A DNA stretch of 64,000 bases, taken from the NCBI GenBank assembly GCA_020796225.1, contig CM036756.1, positions 43,209,398-43,273,397 on the forward strand, written 5' to 3'. The translations under genes were made by a program, and so were the position numbers. The first letter of the stretch is position 1; every line of letters begins with the position of its first letter. Shown here in pieces: positions 42,340 through 53,189 of this stretch. The notes under the pieces were generated by a model. The model did no database searches and had not been told where the DNA came from. It saw only the letters and a program-made list of their open reading frames with translations. The DNA comes from Arion vulgaris (lineage: Eukaryota; Mollusca; Gastropoda; Stylommatophora; Arionidae).

Positions 42340-42640
42340 AGACGCTTCCTGGACTACGGAAGTGACTACTCTCCCACTGTGATATTATTCCTGGACTACG
42401 GAAGTGACTATTCTCCCACTGTGATATTATTCCTGGACTACGGAAGTGACTATTCTCCCACTGTGATATTATTCCTGGACTACGGAAGTGACTATTCTCC
42501 CACTGTGATATTATTCCTGGACTACGGAAGTGACTATTCTCCCACTGTGATATTATTCCTGGACTACGGAAGTGACTATTCTCCCACTGTGATATTATTC
42601 CTGGACTACGGAAGTGACTATTCTCCCACTGTGATATTAT
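42340..42640. repeat. 42-bp minisatellite, seven copies, open on both strands
   Basis: Near-perfect units CCTGGACTACGGAAGTGACT, ATTCTCCCACTGTGATATTA, TT. Since 42 is a multiple of three and lacks stops in one frame per strand, the plus strand reads a 14-residue repeat FLDYGSDYSPTVIL and the minus strand IISQWENSHFRSPG. Confidence 0.97.
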
Positions 42641-42654
42641 TGGGAATGTGAGAT

Positions 42655-42895
42655 GATCTTCTGATCGCTCATATCGACCACTTGTTATATATTCCTTGTG
42701 ATCTACTAACTGAGTCAAGAGCTGATTGTACGTTGTGCCAGTTATGCGCCTACAAGTAGACCAGCACATCCGATTTATGCGATGCTTTTTATTTACTAGG
42801 GTAGCTTCCTAGGCCCCTACCTCAGTCGCCTCGCAGGACGCAGTGTTACTATTCTTTGCTCCTTTTGCGAGCTCTGGCAACACACGAGTCGCGAA
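42655..42895 (-). repeat. (GAA)-tailed short element, family A
   Basis: Minus orientation with GTTATGCGCCTACAAGTAG and GGTAGCTTCCTAGGCCCCTA; a deletion removes part of the core hairpin. Confidence 0.84.
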
Positions 42896-43089
42896 TTAAT
42901 GATCTATAGTTGAAGGTTGAAATGTAGCAATTCATGATCTATTGAGAAACAATATCCGCGATATACAGCTAATTCATGTAGAAATAGAAGGATTTTGTTA
43001 AACAGAGAATAGACCTGACCTAATACACCAGCTTCATAGAAACTAACATCCTATACTGTTTAGTGCGGATTTAGCAATAGACTGAAAAA

Positions 43090-43265
43090 GATGCAAGGAA
43101 AACGGGATGTCATAAACAGACCTGGAGAAGTAGTATTCTTGAGGAACTGAGGGGTCCTGGACTATCCTGGGAGGCCTTAAAGAAAACGGCCAGAGACCGG
43201 GAAAAGTAGCGAACAACTGTTGAGACCCTATGTTCCACGAGTAGCGGAGAGGAATAAGTTAGTCA
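43090..43265 (+). mobile_element. LINE 3' end fragment
   Basis: AACAGACCTGGAGAAGTAGT, CTTGAGGAACTGAGGGGTCC and GAGGAATAAGTTAGTCAAGT match the end of the 7.64-8.02 kb element. Confidence 0.68.
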
Positions 43266-43739
43266 AGTAAAGAAGATGCAGCTTATGGCATCACAGTCCG
43301 CGCGGGCATCAAACATTTTAAGAATTTGTTTTGTGGACTACCCTTTTCCCTCTTATTATGCGTTCCCGCTTCCAATTCTCAGTGCCATTGATCAACCTGG
43401 AAACCCCGTCTAGTGGGACTTTACCCCGAGTCCCAACAAGAAACTACTCCATCACTGGCAAGATATGATTCATGTAGTTTTTTCCTAAAGTGGAAGCAGT
43501 ATAAGAACTATTCTTATTGTTCAGGATAAAAGTCAATTTTACGACTAAAGAGAATTAACAAATGAATTGAGATCAATCATGCCTCAACATAAACTATCTG
43601 TATCTAACATCATGTGCATCGAAAGCGATACGATGTGTAGTATATCATTTGAGATCATTCATGACTTTGTTTTCTGTAAAACGAGAAACAAAAATGATTT
43701 AAATTGTAGTCTCAGAACCTTTGATGTTCATTGCTGCAG
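43266..43739. other. no recognisable feature
   Basis: The frame at 43567-43896 on the plus strand shows no motif in its first half; its second half is antisense to a LINE tail. Confidence 0.4.
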
Positions 43740-43925
43740 ATACCATACGCTTTCATTCATTTCTGTTCTTGGTCATCTCTTCCCAATTTTTACCCCTAGT
43801 ATTGCTAGATCTATTTCAATGTTATCTATCCATCGTTTTCTTGGTCTGCCTCCTGGTTTTCTTCTCTTTCGTATTTTTTGTATAATGCAATTTTAGGCTC
43901 TCTGTTCTCTGCCATTCTGTCAATA
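43740..43925 (-). mobile_element. LINE 3' end fragment
   Basis: The minus strand reads RMAENREPKIALYKKYEREE with the complement of a DNIEIDLAILGVKIG-like tail. Confidence 0.6.
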
Positions 43926-44029
43926 TGCCCTATGTCTTCGGTGGTAATTAATTGCGATTTAAACAAATTATAAATATCTTTATTGTTTCACATTTTCAAC
44001 TATTTTCATATTTGTTAAGTGGCTCTCTG

Positions 44030-44450
44030 TGACGTAGAGGTTAGCTGTTCGTTTCTCATGCACAGAGTACCAGGTTCGCTCCCTCGTCGAGAAATCTGGG
44101 TATTTTCCCAGAGATCTCTGATCTCATTGTAGGTGTGATCGAGTTCCTAGTCCTATCGGAGACGGACGATAAAACGTAGGTCACGTGTTCAATATGAGCA
44201 CGTAAAAGAACCCTTGGCAGTTCAAAATCGTGAAGAGCAGACTGGAAAGCTGCTTCCCGGGCAAAAGTTATTAGAAAAGATTAAAAATAAAATTCCTACA
44301 AAAATATCTTTAAAATGACATCGGGGGCCCTCGCCGATGGTATGGAATTCGTGCACTGCAGCTGAGATCTTCATGTGTAAGAAATAGATCGCATCACAAA
44401 TGGTTAATCACCGAAGTGTAACGATGATGGTCCATCAATCAATAAATCAT
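44030..44450 (+). repeat. tRNA-derived SINE, family B, near full length
   Basis: GTAGAGGTTAGCTGTTCG, CAGGTTCGCTCCC, GATAAAACGTAGGTCACGTG, GCACGTAAAAGAACCCTTGG and a tail with CGATGATGG. Confidence 0.87.
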
Positions 44451-44714
44451 CTTTGTTAGGCCCACAGATTCGTATTAAGACTGTTTTAAAAAGTATGTTT
44501 CGTCGTGTTTTGTTGTGCTGCAGGTTCAGCAGATGGTGTGATGTCGATACTGTGTCCTGGGAGAATTCGATCTCTCTAACATCTGTGTTTAACATATCAT
44601 AATGTTATAACTTTCCATATATATATATATATAATATCATTCAGTGACATGAGCATGCCCTTGTACAGAACGGTGACAATAATAATGAATGAAGTGGGTT
44701 GAATGGAATGTCGT

Positions 44715-45042
44715 ATTAAAGTGAAGACAGAGAGACAGAGACAGAATGGATTGAGCCTTTTCTTTCCCATCCATTACCATGGGTTGTCTCACAACGTCAG
44801 GATAAGCGGCTATTTCTATGTGTTGAGTTTATTAAAGTGGAGACAGAGAGGGAATGGATTGAGCCTTTCTTTCTTTCTTTTACCACGGGTTGTCTCACAT
44901 ATAAGAAGACACGAAGTGCTGGAGAAGACCACCATGAAAGGAGGCATACCGGGAAAGAAGATAAGATGAAGACCACGGAGAAGATGGATTCAGGATGTAA
45001 TTGATGGTTTGAAGATAACGCCTGCAGAGGCGGAACATCTGG

Positions 45043-45085
<43 letters not shown>

Positions 45086-45300
45086 CGAAGTTTTTGTTGT
45101 GGCAAAGTTATGCTCAAGACAAGCTATTTGATGATGATGATGTCTCACAACGTTAGGAAAAGAGGATATTTCTAGGTGTTGAGTTTATTAAAGAGGAGAC
45201 AGAGAGAGAATGGATTGAGCCTTTTCTTTCCATCCCTTATCATGGGTTGTCTCAAAGAGTCAGGATAAGAAGAAATTTCCAGGTGTTGAGCGTATAAGTA
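44715..45300. repeat. ~120-bp tandem repeat interrupted by a LINE tail
   Basis: Three units carry GAATGGATTGAGCCTTTTCT, GGGTTGTCTCACAACGTCAG and TGTGTTGAGTTTATTAAAG. The second and third are separated by the insert at 44900-45140. Confidence 0.85.
44900..45140 (+). mobile_element. Nested LINE 3' end, GRPRRRW family, 9-bp target duplication
   Basis: Flanked by TGTCTCACA (44891-44899 and 45141-45149). The plus strand reads a degraded LEKTTMKGGIPGKK...RRRWIQDVIDGLK tail, an expanded (GA)n run at 45051-45080 and a final (GAT)n. It has the same 3' end as the 26.74-kb insert. Confidence 0.86.
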
Positions 45301-45964
45301 GATAATGCAATACATATTACAAGAAACAATGACAAAGGAAAATTAAATTTTTAAAAACCCTATCACACCAAAATACAAATATTAGAAAGCAACGTATGCA
45401 AACATGCGGTTTCGAAATAAATATCAAATCTAAAGATAAAAACCGAGATTAATGGATATTGTAGCATTACAGATGTAGATGAAAGATTTGACCAATCTTT
45501 AAAGAGACCAGTAAACCACACTGTTTCGTCTGAGAATTGATCACTGCAGACTGCTGGGTCAACAATACAGACTCTTGAGATTTATACACAAACGAATGTT
45601 CTTGTGGAACCGGGATTCAGACCCCGAACACATATTCAGGACTGTCCAGCCTACAATGCTACAGATGGCAGATATGACCATATGGTGCAGAGCTGAGACA
45701 GAAGCTAAGGGGCAGCAGCTCCGACCTGGAAAAAAAACTATGGACTTTGCTCTGGCGACCCTATTGAGGTTCTAGCTTGACCACAAATTAATTAACGGCA
45801 GAAGAAAATAATGTAATGTGTACGTTGCAAGAGGCAACAGAAGTGTCTTTGCTTGAGTCTGTTCTGTTTGAAATATTTTGATGATAATATCAGTATTTGA
45901 ACACTTTAAACATTGAGTAGTGATCGCTTCCTAGACTGGTGACACAGGTTAGAAGTCATCAGTT
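45301..45964. other. no recognisable feature
   Basis: No gene or repeat that I recognise. Confidence 0.4.
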
Positions 45965-46150
45965 ATAATAATTTTATTTATTCAGACCGCAACGGCTCTC
46001 AGGTCGACTCAGACTTAATTTGGTACTAGAAAAACTCTGGAAAGTCAAGATGGCCGACGTTGATACCATCGCATAGTGTGCCGTTCGTTTAAATACGAAA
46101 CCTAAACACCGTATTCTCCAATATACTATATGATGTGAAAACAGTATCTT
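45965..46150 (+). repeat. SINE, family C
   Basis: CAACGGCTCTCAGGTCGACTC, GGTACTAGAAAAACTCTGG and CACCGTATTCTCCAATATAC are present; the tRNA head is missing. Confidence 0.75.
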
Positions 46151-46469
46151 TACTTTACAACACTTGCAGCAGTCTTTGACCATGCTTCCAATTGTTGGAT
46201 ATTTGGTTTCTTGTTCAGTTCACAGCTTACTTTCTTTACATGTCAATAAAATGTCAATAAAATAACTAGATAACAAGTCTAAGAAATGAGGTCTACAGGT
46301 GAAACAATGACCTAACGGGTTTCCACATATGACTAGACCATTCTCTGCAGAGAGCATTGCACAAAGCATAAACTCCACTGGCTTCAGTAATAATCTTAAG
46401 TAACAGTTCATGTACAGCGAAGAAAACAGATGATGAGGTTTTTAATCAGACCTGTACACAAAGAAACCG

Positions 46470-46770
46470 TATCAAAAGAATAAGAATCAGACAATCAAGG
46501 TTCTTCGGGCATATAATGCGAAGAGAAGGTTTAGAACATTTGGTGACAACAGGTAGAATTCAGGGAAGGAGATATCATGGAAGACAGAGGGAGAAGATGT
46601 TGGATGGTCTGACATCGTGGTTCGACAAAAGATCGACGTCAGAACTGTTAACTGCACAAAGGAGAGAGAGAGAGAGAGTTGTGGAGAGGCATGATCGCCT
46701 ACACCGGCAGGCATGGCACTTGACTAAACAGTCTTAACAGTCCCCCTCAAAAAAAAAAAAAAAAAAAAAC
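46470..46770 (+). mobile_element. LINE 3' end fragment with poly(A)-like run
   Basis: The plus strand reads RQSRFFGHIMRREGLEHLVT, REKMLDGLTSWFDKRSTSEL. It is related to 8.8-9.0 kb and 59.4 kb. An A run lies at 46749-46769. Confidence 0.8.
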
Positions 46771-46779
46771 AACTCACTC

Positions 46780-47628
46780 GCGACTCGAACGACTTCAAGT
46801 GCATGCCCTTCAGAACGCAAAGCACACTGCGCCACAGAGATCTGCCCTCGCCCTAAGATGGTACTTGGTATCTTTATGTTCTGTCGGACACAATGTACGT
46901 CACTACACACGACTGTGCCTTGCACTTTATCCTTTCAACACATTTTATAATTCGTTATCCATTATTAATATCATGCCTTCTACTTCAATCAAACTGAATG
47001 AACACCTGCATTGTGAGTAATCATCCGGAGTAGTATTTGTACAAATATATAAGTAGATAGAACTTCATTTCTATAAAATATACGTGACTAGAACTTTAGC
47101 AGAACCCACATATGTGTAATTAAATCGTTGACATGTATATGTAGTTAGGTATTAACACATAAACTACCAAATGCTGTCGCCTGCACATGCATGCCTGCCC
47201 CATTTGACCATATGTCACGTAATGTGACATGATTTTTTTGTCAAATTAACTCGAAATTTAGGCCAACGAATTCGTATGACTACTAGCTCGTCCTATTTTT
47301 CCTTACATAATTTGCTCGCTTATTTCAAAAGCACATTAATGTATCTATAAAATGACAGGTCACATTAAATTTCGGTTTCTAAACATAAAAACAGTTTTTG
47401 TGCATGCATATGCTGTGCATTGTTACTGTATTTTGAAAACTACAGTACTTTGTTATTACGTGTTTCGCCATTGCTACATAGTTTTACTGCAGTTGTCCCC
47501 TATATCGATAATATTGTGCATGCATATGCAGAGTGAAAGTCAACAAAAATTATTCCGCCACAGCGTGTTCTTCGGTACGGTAGATAATGCGTGAAGTTAC
47601 GCGCATGCGAACACACACACATAAATAT

Positions 47629-47630
<2 letters not shown>
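46780..47630. other. no recognisable feature
   Basis: Short frames on both strands, none with a known motif. Confidence 0.4.

Positions 47631-47631
<1 letters not shown>

Positions 47632-47719
<88 letters not shown>
47632..47719. repeat. (TA)n microsatellite
   Basis: About 44 uninterrupted TA units. Confidence 0.98.
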
Positions 47720-47722
<3 letters not shown>

Positions 47723-48214
47723 AACACCCGTACACACTTATGCTAAATAAAGTTTAACCAAAAATCTGCTTTAAGCTATGAGTTCTCTGTTATTGTAATC
47801 CGATAATCCGACTATTTGCTTCTTGGATTTAGATTTATTTTCATACAAATACTTTATAATCGCGTTCTATAATCTTCCCCCAGATCACATATTTCAGTTA
47901 AGAATAACTAAAGGTTTTACTTAAACTGACTCTTTGATGGACAATTGAAGGAATGTTAATAATCATACTAGTCACATCTGCCATTGACATAAACATTTGT
48001 TTCTGTTTAAAGAACTTAGAAAAAAATATAAACATACAACACTGGCAATTTTCAACTAACGATTTTTTTAAAATGAAAGGACTTTTAATGAGTCGTCTTC
48101 GAAAGTGATGCAAGTTATGTGGTATTGATGTTTCTAACAGGAGAGACTGCAATAAAATCGTATACCAAAAGAAAACATTAACAAATGTTCTTCATAGTTT
48201 GTTTGTTTCGTCCG
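47720..48214. other. no recognisable feature
   Basis: AT-rich DNA, nothing identified. Confidence 0.4.
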
Positions 48215-48455
48215 TGTGTTGTCGGCGCACAAAAGGGGAGCAAAGAATAGTAACACTGCGACTACAAGGCGACTGAGGTAGGGGCCTAGGGAGGTTACCT
48301 TAGTAAATAAAAAGCGTTGCAGAAATCGGATGTGCTGGTCTACTTGTAGGCGCGTAACTGGCATAACGTATGATCGTTCCTTAAACTCGGATCACATACA
48401 AATCACAAAGAGTGGTTAACAAGTGATCGATATGAAGCGTTCGAAGAAGGAAAAA
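48215..48455 (+). repeat. (GAA)-tailed short element, family A
   Basis: GTGTGTTGTCGGCGCAC, AAGAATAGTAACACTGCG, CTACAAGGCGACTGAGGTAG (core hairpin partly deleted) and TTCGAAGAAGG are present. Confidence 0.86.
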
Positions 48456-48784
48456 TTTGTTTGTTTGTTATGTATGGGATTAAAGCCGGTTTAAGCCGCT
48501 GAGGCACGCCCTTTCAACTTAAGGACGAGCCTTTTATTGGTTATATAGAGCTGTAGGTCAACATGAAAAATAAGAAATAACTTTTTTCGGAGAATCCAGG
48601 TTATAATATTTCAGAGTTTGTTCTCGAACAAACACGTATATACCGCACCAGGAGGTCTTATGATTTACATCAATGACCGTAAGCATATTGTTCTACTTGT
48701 TTACACAGAAATGTGCAATACTTGCGAATTCCAGTCACATCCGTTTTTGTTTCGTGATGAAATATCAAAACAAGAAATCAGATA

Positions 48785-49208
48785 GTTTTGATTGATTAAT
48801 TGATTAAAACAAATCATCACTGCACTTCGGTGAGTTACCATATGTTCTACCATCTCTTTCATACACAGGAAGATCTCACGAACTCACTAGCACCGACGAG
48901 GTCACCTATGTAATTTAGAAGGTGGTGAAGATACTCGTATTTTGTGGACATTTTATTTTAAAACTTGCTTTTCTAATGAATTTTCCTGGGCAGCGGCTTT
49001 CCAGAGGCTCTTTTCCATTTTGAACTGCCAAGGTTTCTTTTACGTGCTCAACTTGAACACGGACCTACGTTTTATCGCCCGTCTCCGATAGGACGAGGAA
49101 CTCGATCGATCTCTCCTACACTGAGATAAGGTATCTCTGGAAAAATATCCCGATGGCTCCACAAGGGAACGAACCGAGTACGTTTGGAACGAGAGCCGAG
49201 ACTAACCT
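48785..49208 (-). repeat. tRNA-derived SINE, family B, near full length
   Basis: Minus orientation, from the GATTGATTAATTGATT-like 3' end through TTTTACGTGCTCAACTTGAA and CGTTTTATCGCCCGTCTCCG to a head with GGGAACGAACCGAGTACG (B box complement). Confidence 0.86.
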
Positions 49209-49279
49209 TTAAATATAAGCAAATATAAGCAGAGACCTCCAAATATAAACAAATATGTATATATATATATATATATATA

Positions 49280-49460
49280 TTGAGGGCAGGGTCCCAGGAC
49301 ATAGAGGCAGAGGTAGACCAAGAAGAAGATGGCTACAAGATATTAAAGAAACCATGAACATGACCATCGACGAAGTGGGTGAACTGGCAAGAGACAGAGT
49401 GAATTTCAGATGTGCTGCAAAGAGAGCAACGTCCTATAAAGGATACGCACCTTGATGATG
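49280..49460 (+). mobile_element. LINE 3' end fragment
   Basis: The plus strand reads GRVPGHRGRGRPRRRWLQDI, KETMNMTIDEVGELARDRVN, FRCAAKRATSYKGYAP and a stop, an intact LINE ORF2 C-terminus, followed by a GATGATGATA end. (TA)n precedes it. Confidence 0.82.
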
Positions 49461-49469
49461 ATATATATA

Positions 49470-50255
49470 TTAAAATAACCGTAATGAAATTGTGTGTATG
49501 TCTGTTAACTTTAACTGAAGATATTTGAATTTCCTACGGGCTTGAAATTTGGCAAGGGTGTAGCTTTCATAGATGGGAAGATGTAAACATTATAAAACCT
49601 ATTGATTCGTTTCTATATCTAAATACGAACTTAACGAAAATGGTCATGAAAAGTTAAACACCGAAAAGGTGTATCCATGTTTTAACTTGTCCGTCACATG
49701 TTAAAGCGATGATGACAGCTATTATTATAACGGATTTTAACACATCTGCTTAGAGGATCGCGTGGCCGAATTGATAAGAGAGCAGTCTCCCATGCGGATT
49801 AAAAAAAACCCACATCTGGTCACTATTCGATACGTTTATAATCTGAATAAATTCAATTTGCCAGTTGTTATTTTAGCCGATTTTTATGAGACAGGGCATA
49901 TTTCTTTAATATGCTCAATCTCGCACTGTTTGGGACTTGAACATTTTAGAAATGGTACAATTTAGTAGATCTATCTCGATATTAATTAAGTTAGAGATAT
50001 GCGGTTGGAGAATGATAAGAAAAGAGGAAAAGTGAAGGCCAGAAACATGGAAACGGAGAAGAAAAGATTAGTTATTAGACTTGACATCAAGCATCCGAGG
50101 AGAGTAGAGGCGATTGATGAGGAAACTAAAGAGAAACGAATTGGAAGATCAATGAAAAGTACAGTAAATGTAACTTTACAAATGTTGAGCATTACAACTG
50201 GATTTAAACTAAATTCCCGTTCCAGGAACGGGTACATCTGCTAGTATATACATAT
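49470..50255. other. largely unannotated, with a tRNA-like 5' half
   Basis: At 49748-49800, GCGTGGCCGAATTGATAAGA followed by GAGCAGTCTCCCATGCGGAT resembles a tRNA-Leu/Ser 5' half, but no 3' half is seen. I recognise nothing else. Confidence 0.35.
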
Positions 50256-50261
50256 ACAATG

Positions 50262-50465
50262 TGCCCGTCTGTCCAGCGTATTTGTAGCGCGTTGAACTAC
50301 GGGTGACTATCCTCTGTGTGTGCGGGTTCAATTCCGCGGGATGGCAGAAAAAGCCACAGATTCCCCAGATTTACGGTGTTCGTGGCACCGAACCGAAGGG
50401 TTACGTCCATGGCACCGAGCCGAAGCTGAAAAGCTCAAGTACTTCTGGATGGGAAAAAACACACA
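50262..50465 (+). repeat. tRNA-derived SINE, family D
   Basis: TTTGTAGCGCGTTGAACTAC, GCGGGTTCAATTCCGCGGG, CACCGAACCGAAGGGTTACG and CTCAAGTACTTCTGGATGGG, ending in A-rich sequence. Confidence 0.88.
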
Positions 50466-50469
50466 AAAA

Positions 50470-51000
50470 AAACAAACATATACACTGTATGTTTGCGTAC
50501 TCAATAGATCTAGCAGTTACTTATTTCATCATGATTTTTAATCAACTCACAGCAGACTCAACAACTCAATTCAAGAGTTCTACTCACGGAAGAAGGAATG
50601 GGCAACCATCAAGTTAAGAAAAAAATGATCAGCATGTGGATAACATAAATTAATAGTTTACAGGAAAAATAATATCTTGACATTTATGATCATCAGTATT
50701 GCAAACACGTGTTAGATCTGCACAATGCGGTGTTGAGTTGAGTCAATCACACATCAATAAAAACGTCAGGTGTTCTCTGTTACGCAGATGCATATTTTAC
50801 CAACAATTTACTGATAAACTATCGCGGGCAGAAAAGATGTGTAAAAAGACAGCTTGCCAATGCTGCTATGTCTTAAAAGAAACACGACGGTGTGTATGTA
50901 TATATCGACTAATTTTGATTTTATACACTGGATAGAGATTGATATAAAATAATTTAATGAAATATTTCAATTGTGACAGATGGTAGAGCAGCATTGTGGT
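50470..51000. other. no recognisable feature
   Basis: No gene or repeat recognised. Confidence 0.4.
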
Positions 51001-51006
51001 GGGTCG

Positions 51007-51039
<33 letters not shown>

Positions 51040-51440
51040 AGAGATAGGAGAGAATGAAATGCTTGAGGAAGGCGGTAGGGGTCACCAGGAAAGGTAGACT
51101 ACGAAACGAGGACATCAGAAGCAGAGTGGGCATATATTCGTACACCGAATACATTGAAAAACAACAAATGCAGTGGTTCGGACACCCAATTTAGAATGGA
51201 ATACAACCAACCACCAATAACAGCGTGCAATAAAAAGAGATCAGATACTAGAGCCAAGGGAAGACCAAGACAAAGATGGATAGGCAATATCAAGACCACA
51301 TTAAATAAACACGGATATAACACAACAAGGGCGACTCATCTGGATCTGAAACGCAAATTAAATCTCCCACCCATACGCTTAATGGCAAGAGTGGACAACC
51401 AATTCCATCACCCACCTAGAGAAAGATAATAGAAGAGGGT
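51040..51440 (+). mobile_element. LINE post-RT fragment
   Basis: The plus strand reads MKCLRKAVGVTRKGRLRNED, EYIEKQQMQWFGH, then after a frameshift GRPRQRWIGNIKTTLNKHGY. It is the same family as 15.93-16.14 kb. A (TA)n run precedes it. Confidence 0.83.
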
Positions 51441-51654
51441 AGTAACTGAGATGGTATGTTATGGTCACAAATGACAAGTTTACAGAAAGAACGAGACAGA
51501 TCCCAGTGAATTAAGAGGTAAAGAAAAGACGCTGAAGCTGGATAGAACACACTATGAGAAAAATAAGAAGAAAGACCCTTTCTTGTAACCCGCAGGGATA
51601 GCGAAAACGATGAAAGCCTAGAAATACATGGACACGAAATTTGAAGGTAGATAT

Positions 51655-51900
51655 CGCACGTGTGTTGTCGGGGCTCGCAAGGGAGCAAAGAATAGTAACA
51701 CTGCTACCTACAAGGTATGTCGTAAGAGGCGACTGTGGTAGAGGCCTAGGGAAACTACCCTAGCAAGTAAAAAGCGTCGCAAAAATTGGATGTGCTGGAC
51801 TACTTGTGGGCGCATAACTGGCACAATGTACAATCGCTCTTAGGCCCAGATCACATACAAATCACACAGAATTGGTCGATATGGAGTGTTCTATGAAGGT
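51655..51900 (+). repeat. (GAA)-tailed short element, family A
   Basis: GTGTGTTGTCGGGGCTCGC, AAGAATAGTAACACTGC, intact core ATGTCGTAAGAGGCGACTG, GGCGCATAACTGGCACAATG; one of the best-preserved copies. Confidence 0.88.
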
Positions 51901-52594
51901 AAAGATTACCGATATATAACAAAGCTTAAAAGAGCTGAAAGAGATAGATAAAGATAGGAAGACTTGAAATGTTGAAGAAAAAAAATCAATATATACTCGT
52001 ATATATCATCGTACGTCGATTTTCACTGAATCATCACCCGGTGCTACTCTATAAGTGCTCTGACACTTTCAAAAAGTACCCACGTAACCGAAATGAATCG
52101 AAGACTACTAGGTCTCTTGAGTGATTTTTATCTTGATTCTATCCATATATATATTGAGAATTATTTTATGAACAACATTATTACTGAAGAGTACAGACTG
52201 AAAAAAACGTATCCTAATTGAGAAAAAAATGAGAGACACAAAGTAAGGAGCTTCCAGAACATTGTTGGCATGACAACCGTAAATATTTCATCTAAATATT
52301 CTATTAGCTTCCTTAACAAGGACAGTAAAACCTGCCTACTCATTGCTTTTGTGCAACATAAGTCTTACAGTATTGATCTCCAGATCTAAATAGCATGTCC
52401 ATTATGTCAGTGCGAAGATAATGTGAATAGCGTTCGATCAGCTTTGCAGGGGCATAGCTACTGGTGACACTTTCAATAATACAACAGATGAATAATGTAT
52501 CGGAATGAGATTACAACTAGCTTATTATGACATCTCGAGAGAACATGTTTGAATAGGAAAGTTACAGACACAGTGAGAATAAGACAATCTGAAT
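51901..52594. other. no recognisable feature
   Basis: AT-rich, nothing identified. Confidence 0.4.
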
Positions 52595-53005
52595 ATAAAG
52601 ATAGATGGGGCGAGCATATTTAGAAACTGGAAAATTATAATATAAAGATAGATGAGCGAGCATATTTAGAAACTGAAAAATTATAATATAAAGATAGATG
52701 AGTACATATTTAGAAACTGAAAATTATAATATAAAGATAGATGAGCGAGCATATTTAGAAACTGGAAAATTATAATATAAAGATAGATGAGCGAGCATAT
52801 TTAGAAACTGAAAAAATTTTAAACTGGAAAATTATAATATAAAGATAGATGAGCGAGCATATTTAGAAACTGAAAAATTATAATATAAAGATAGATGAGC
52901 GAGCATATTTAGAAACTGGAAAATTATAATATAAAGATAGATGGGCGAGCATATTTAGAAACTGAAAATTATAAACTGGAAAATTATAATATAAAGACAG
53001 GCGAG
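52595..53005. repeat. 44-bp minisatellite, about nine copies
   Basis: Units ATAAAGATAGATGAGCGAGC, ATATTTAGAAACTGAAAAAT plus TATA, with small deletions in some units. Confidence 0.95.
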
Positions 53006-53189
53006 CATTTAGAATTTGAATAACTGGATAAAATCCATATGCATGAGCTCGGTGTCCGAATCACAGTCCATTTAAGAAAAAAGTGCCAGCGGCAAAGTAA
53101 TCATAAAGTTTGTCCGTTAACGATTTTGAATTTTCGTAGAAAGTCTGTGTATATGTTTGAGGTATATTGACTGGGAAATCGAACACAAT

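Noticed and set aside
49748..49800. Functional tRNA gene
   Set aside because: Only a 5'-half-like segment; no T-arm or acceptor stem partner could be found.
50303..50617. 104-codon plus-strand frame
   Set aside because: It starts inside a family D SINE and has no recognised domain.
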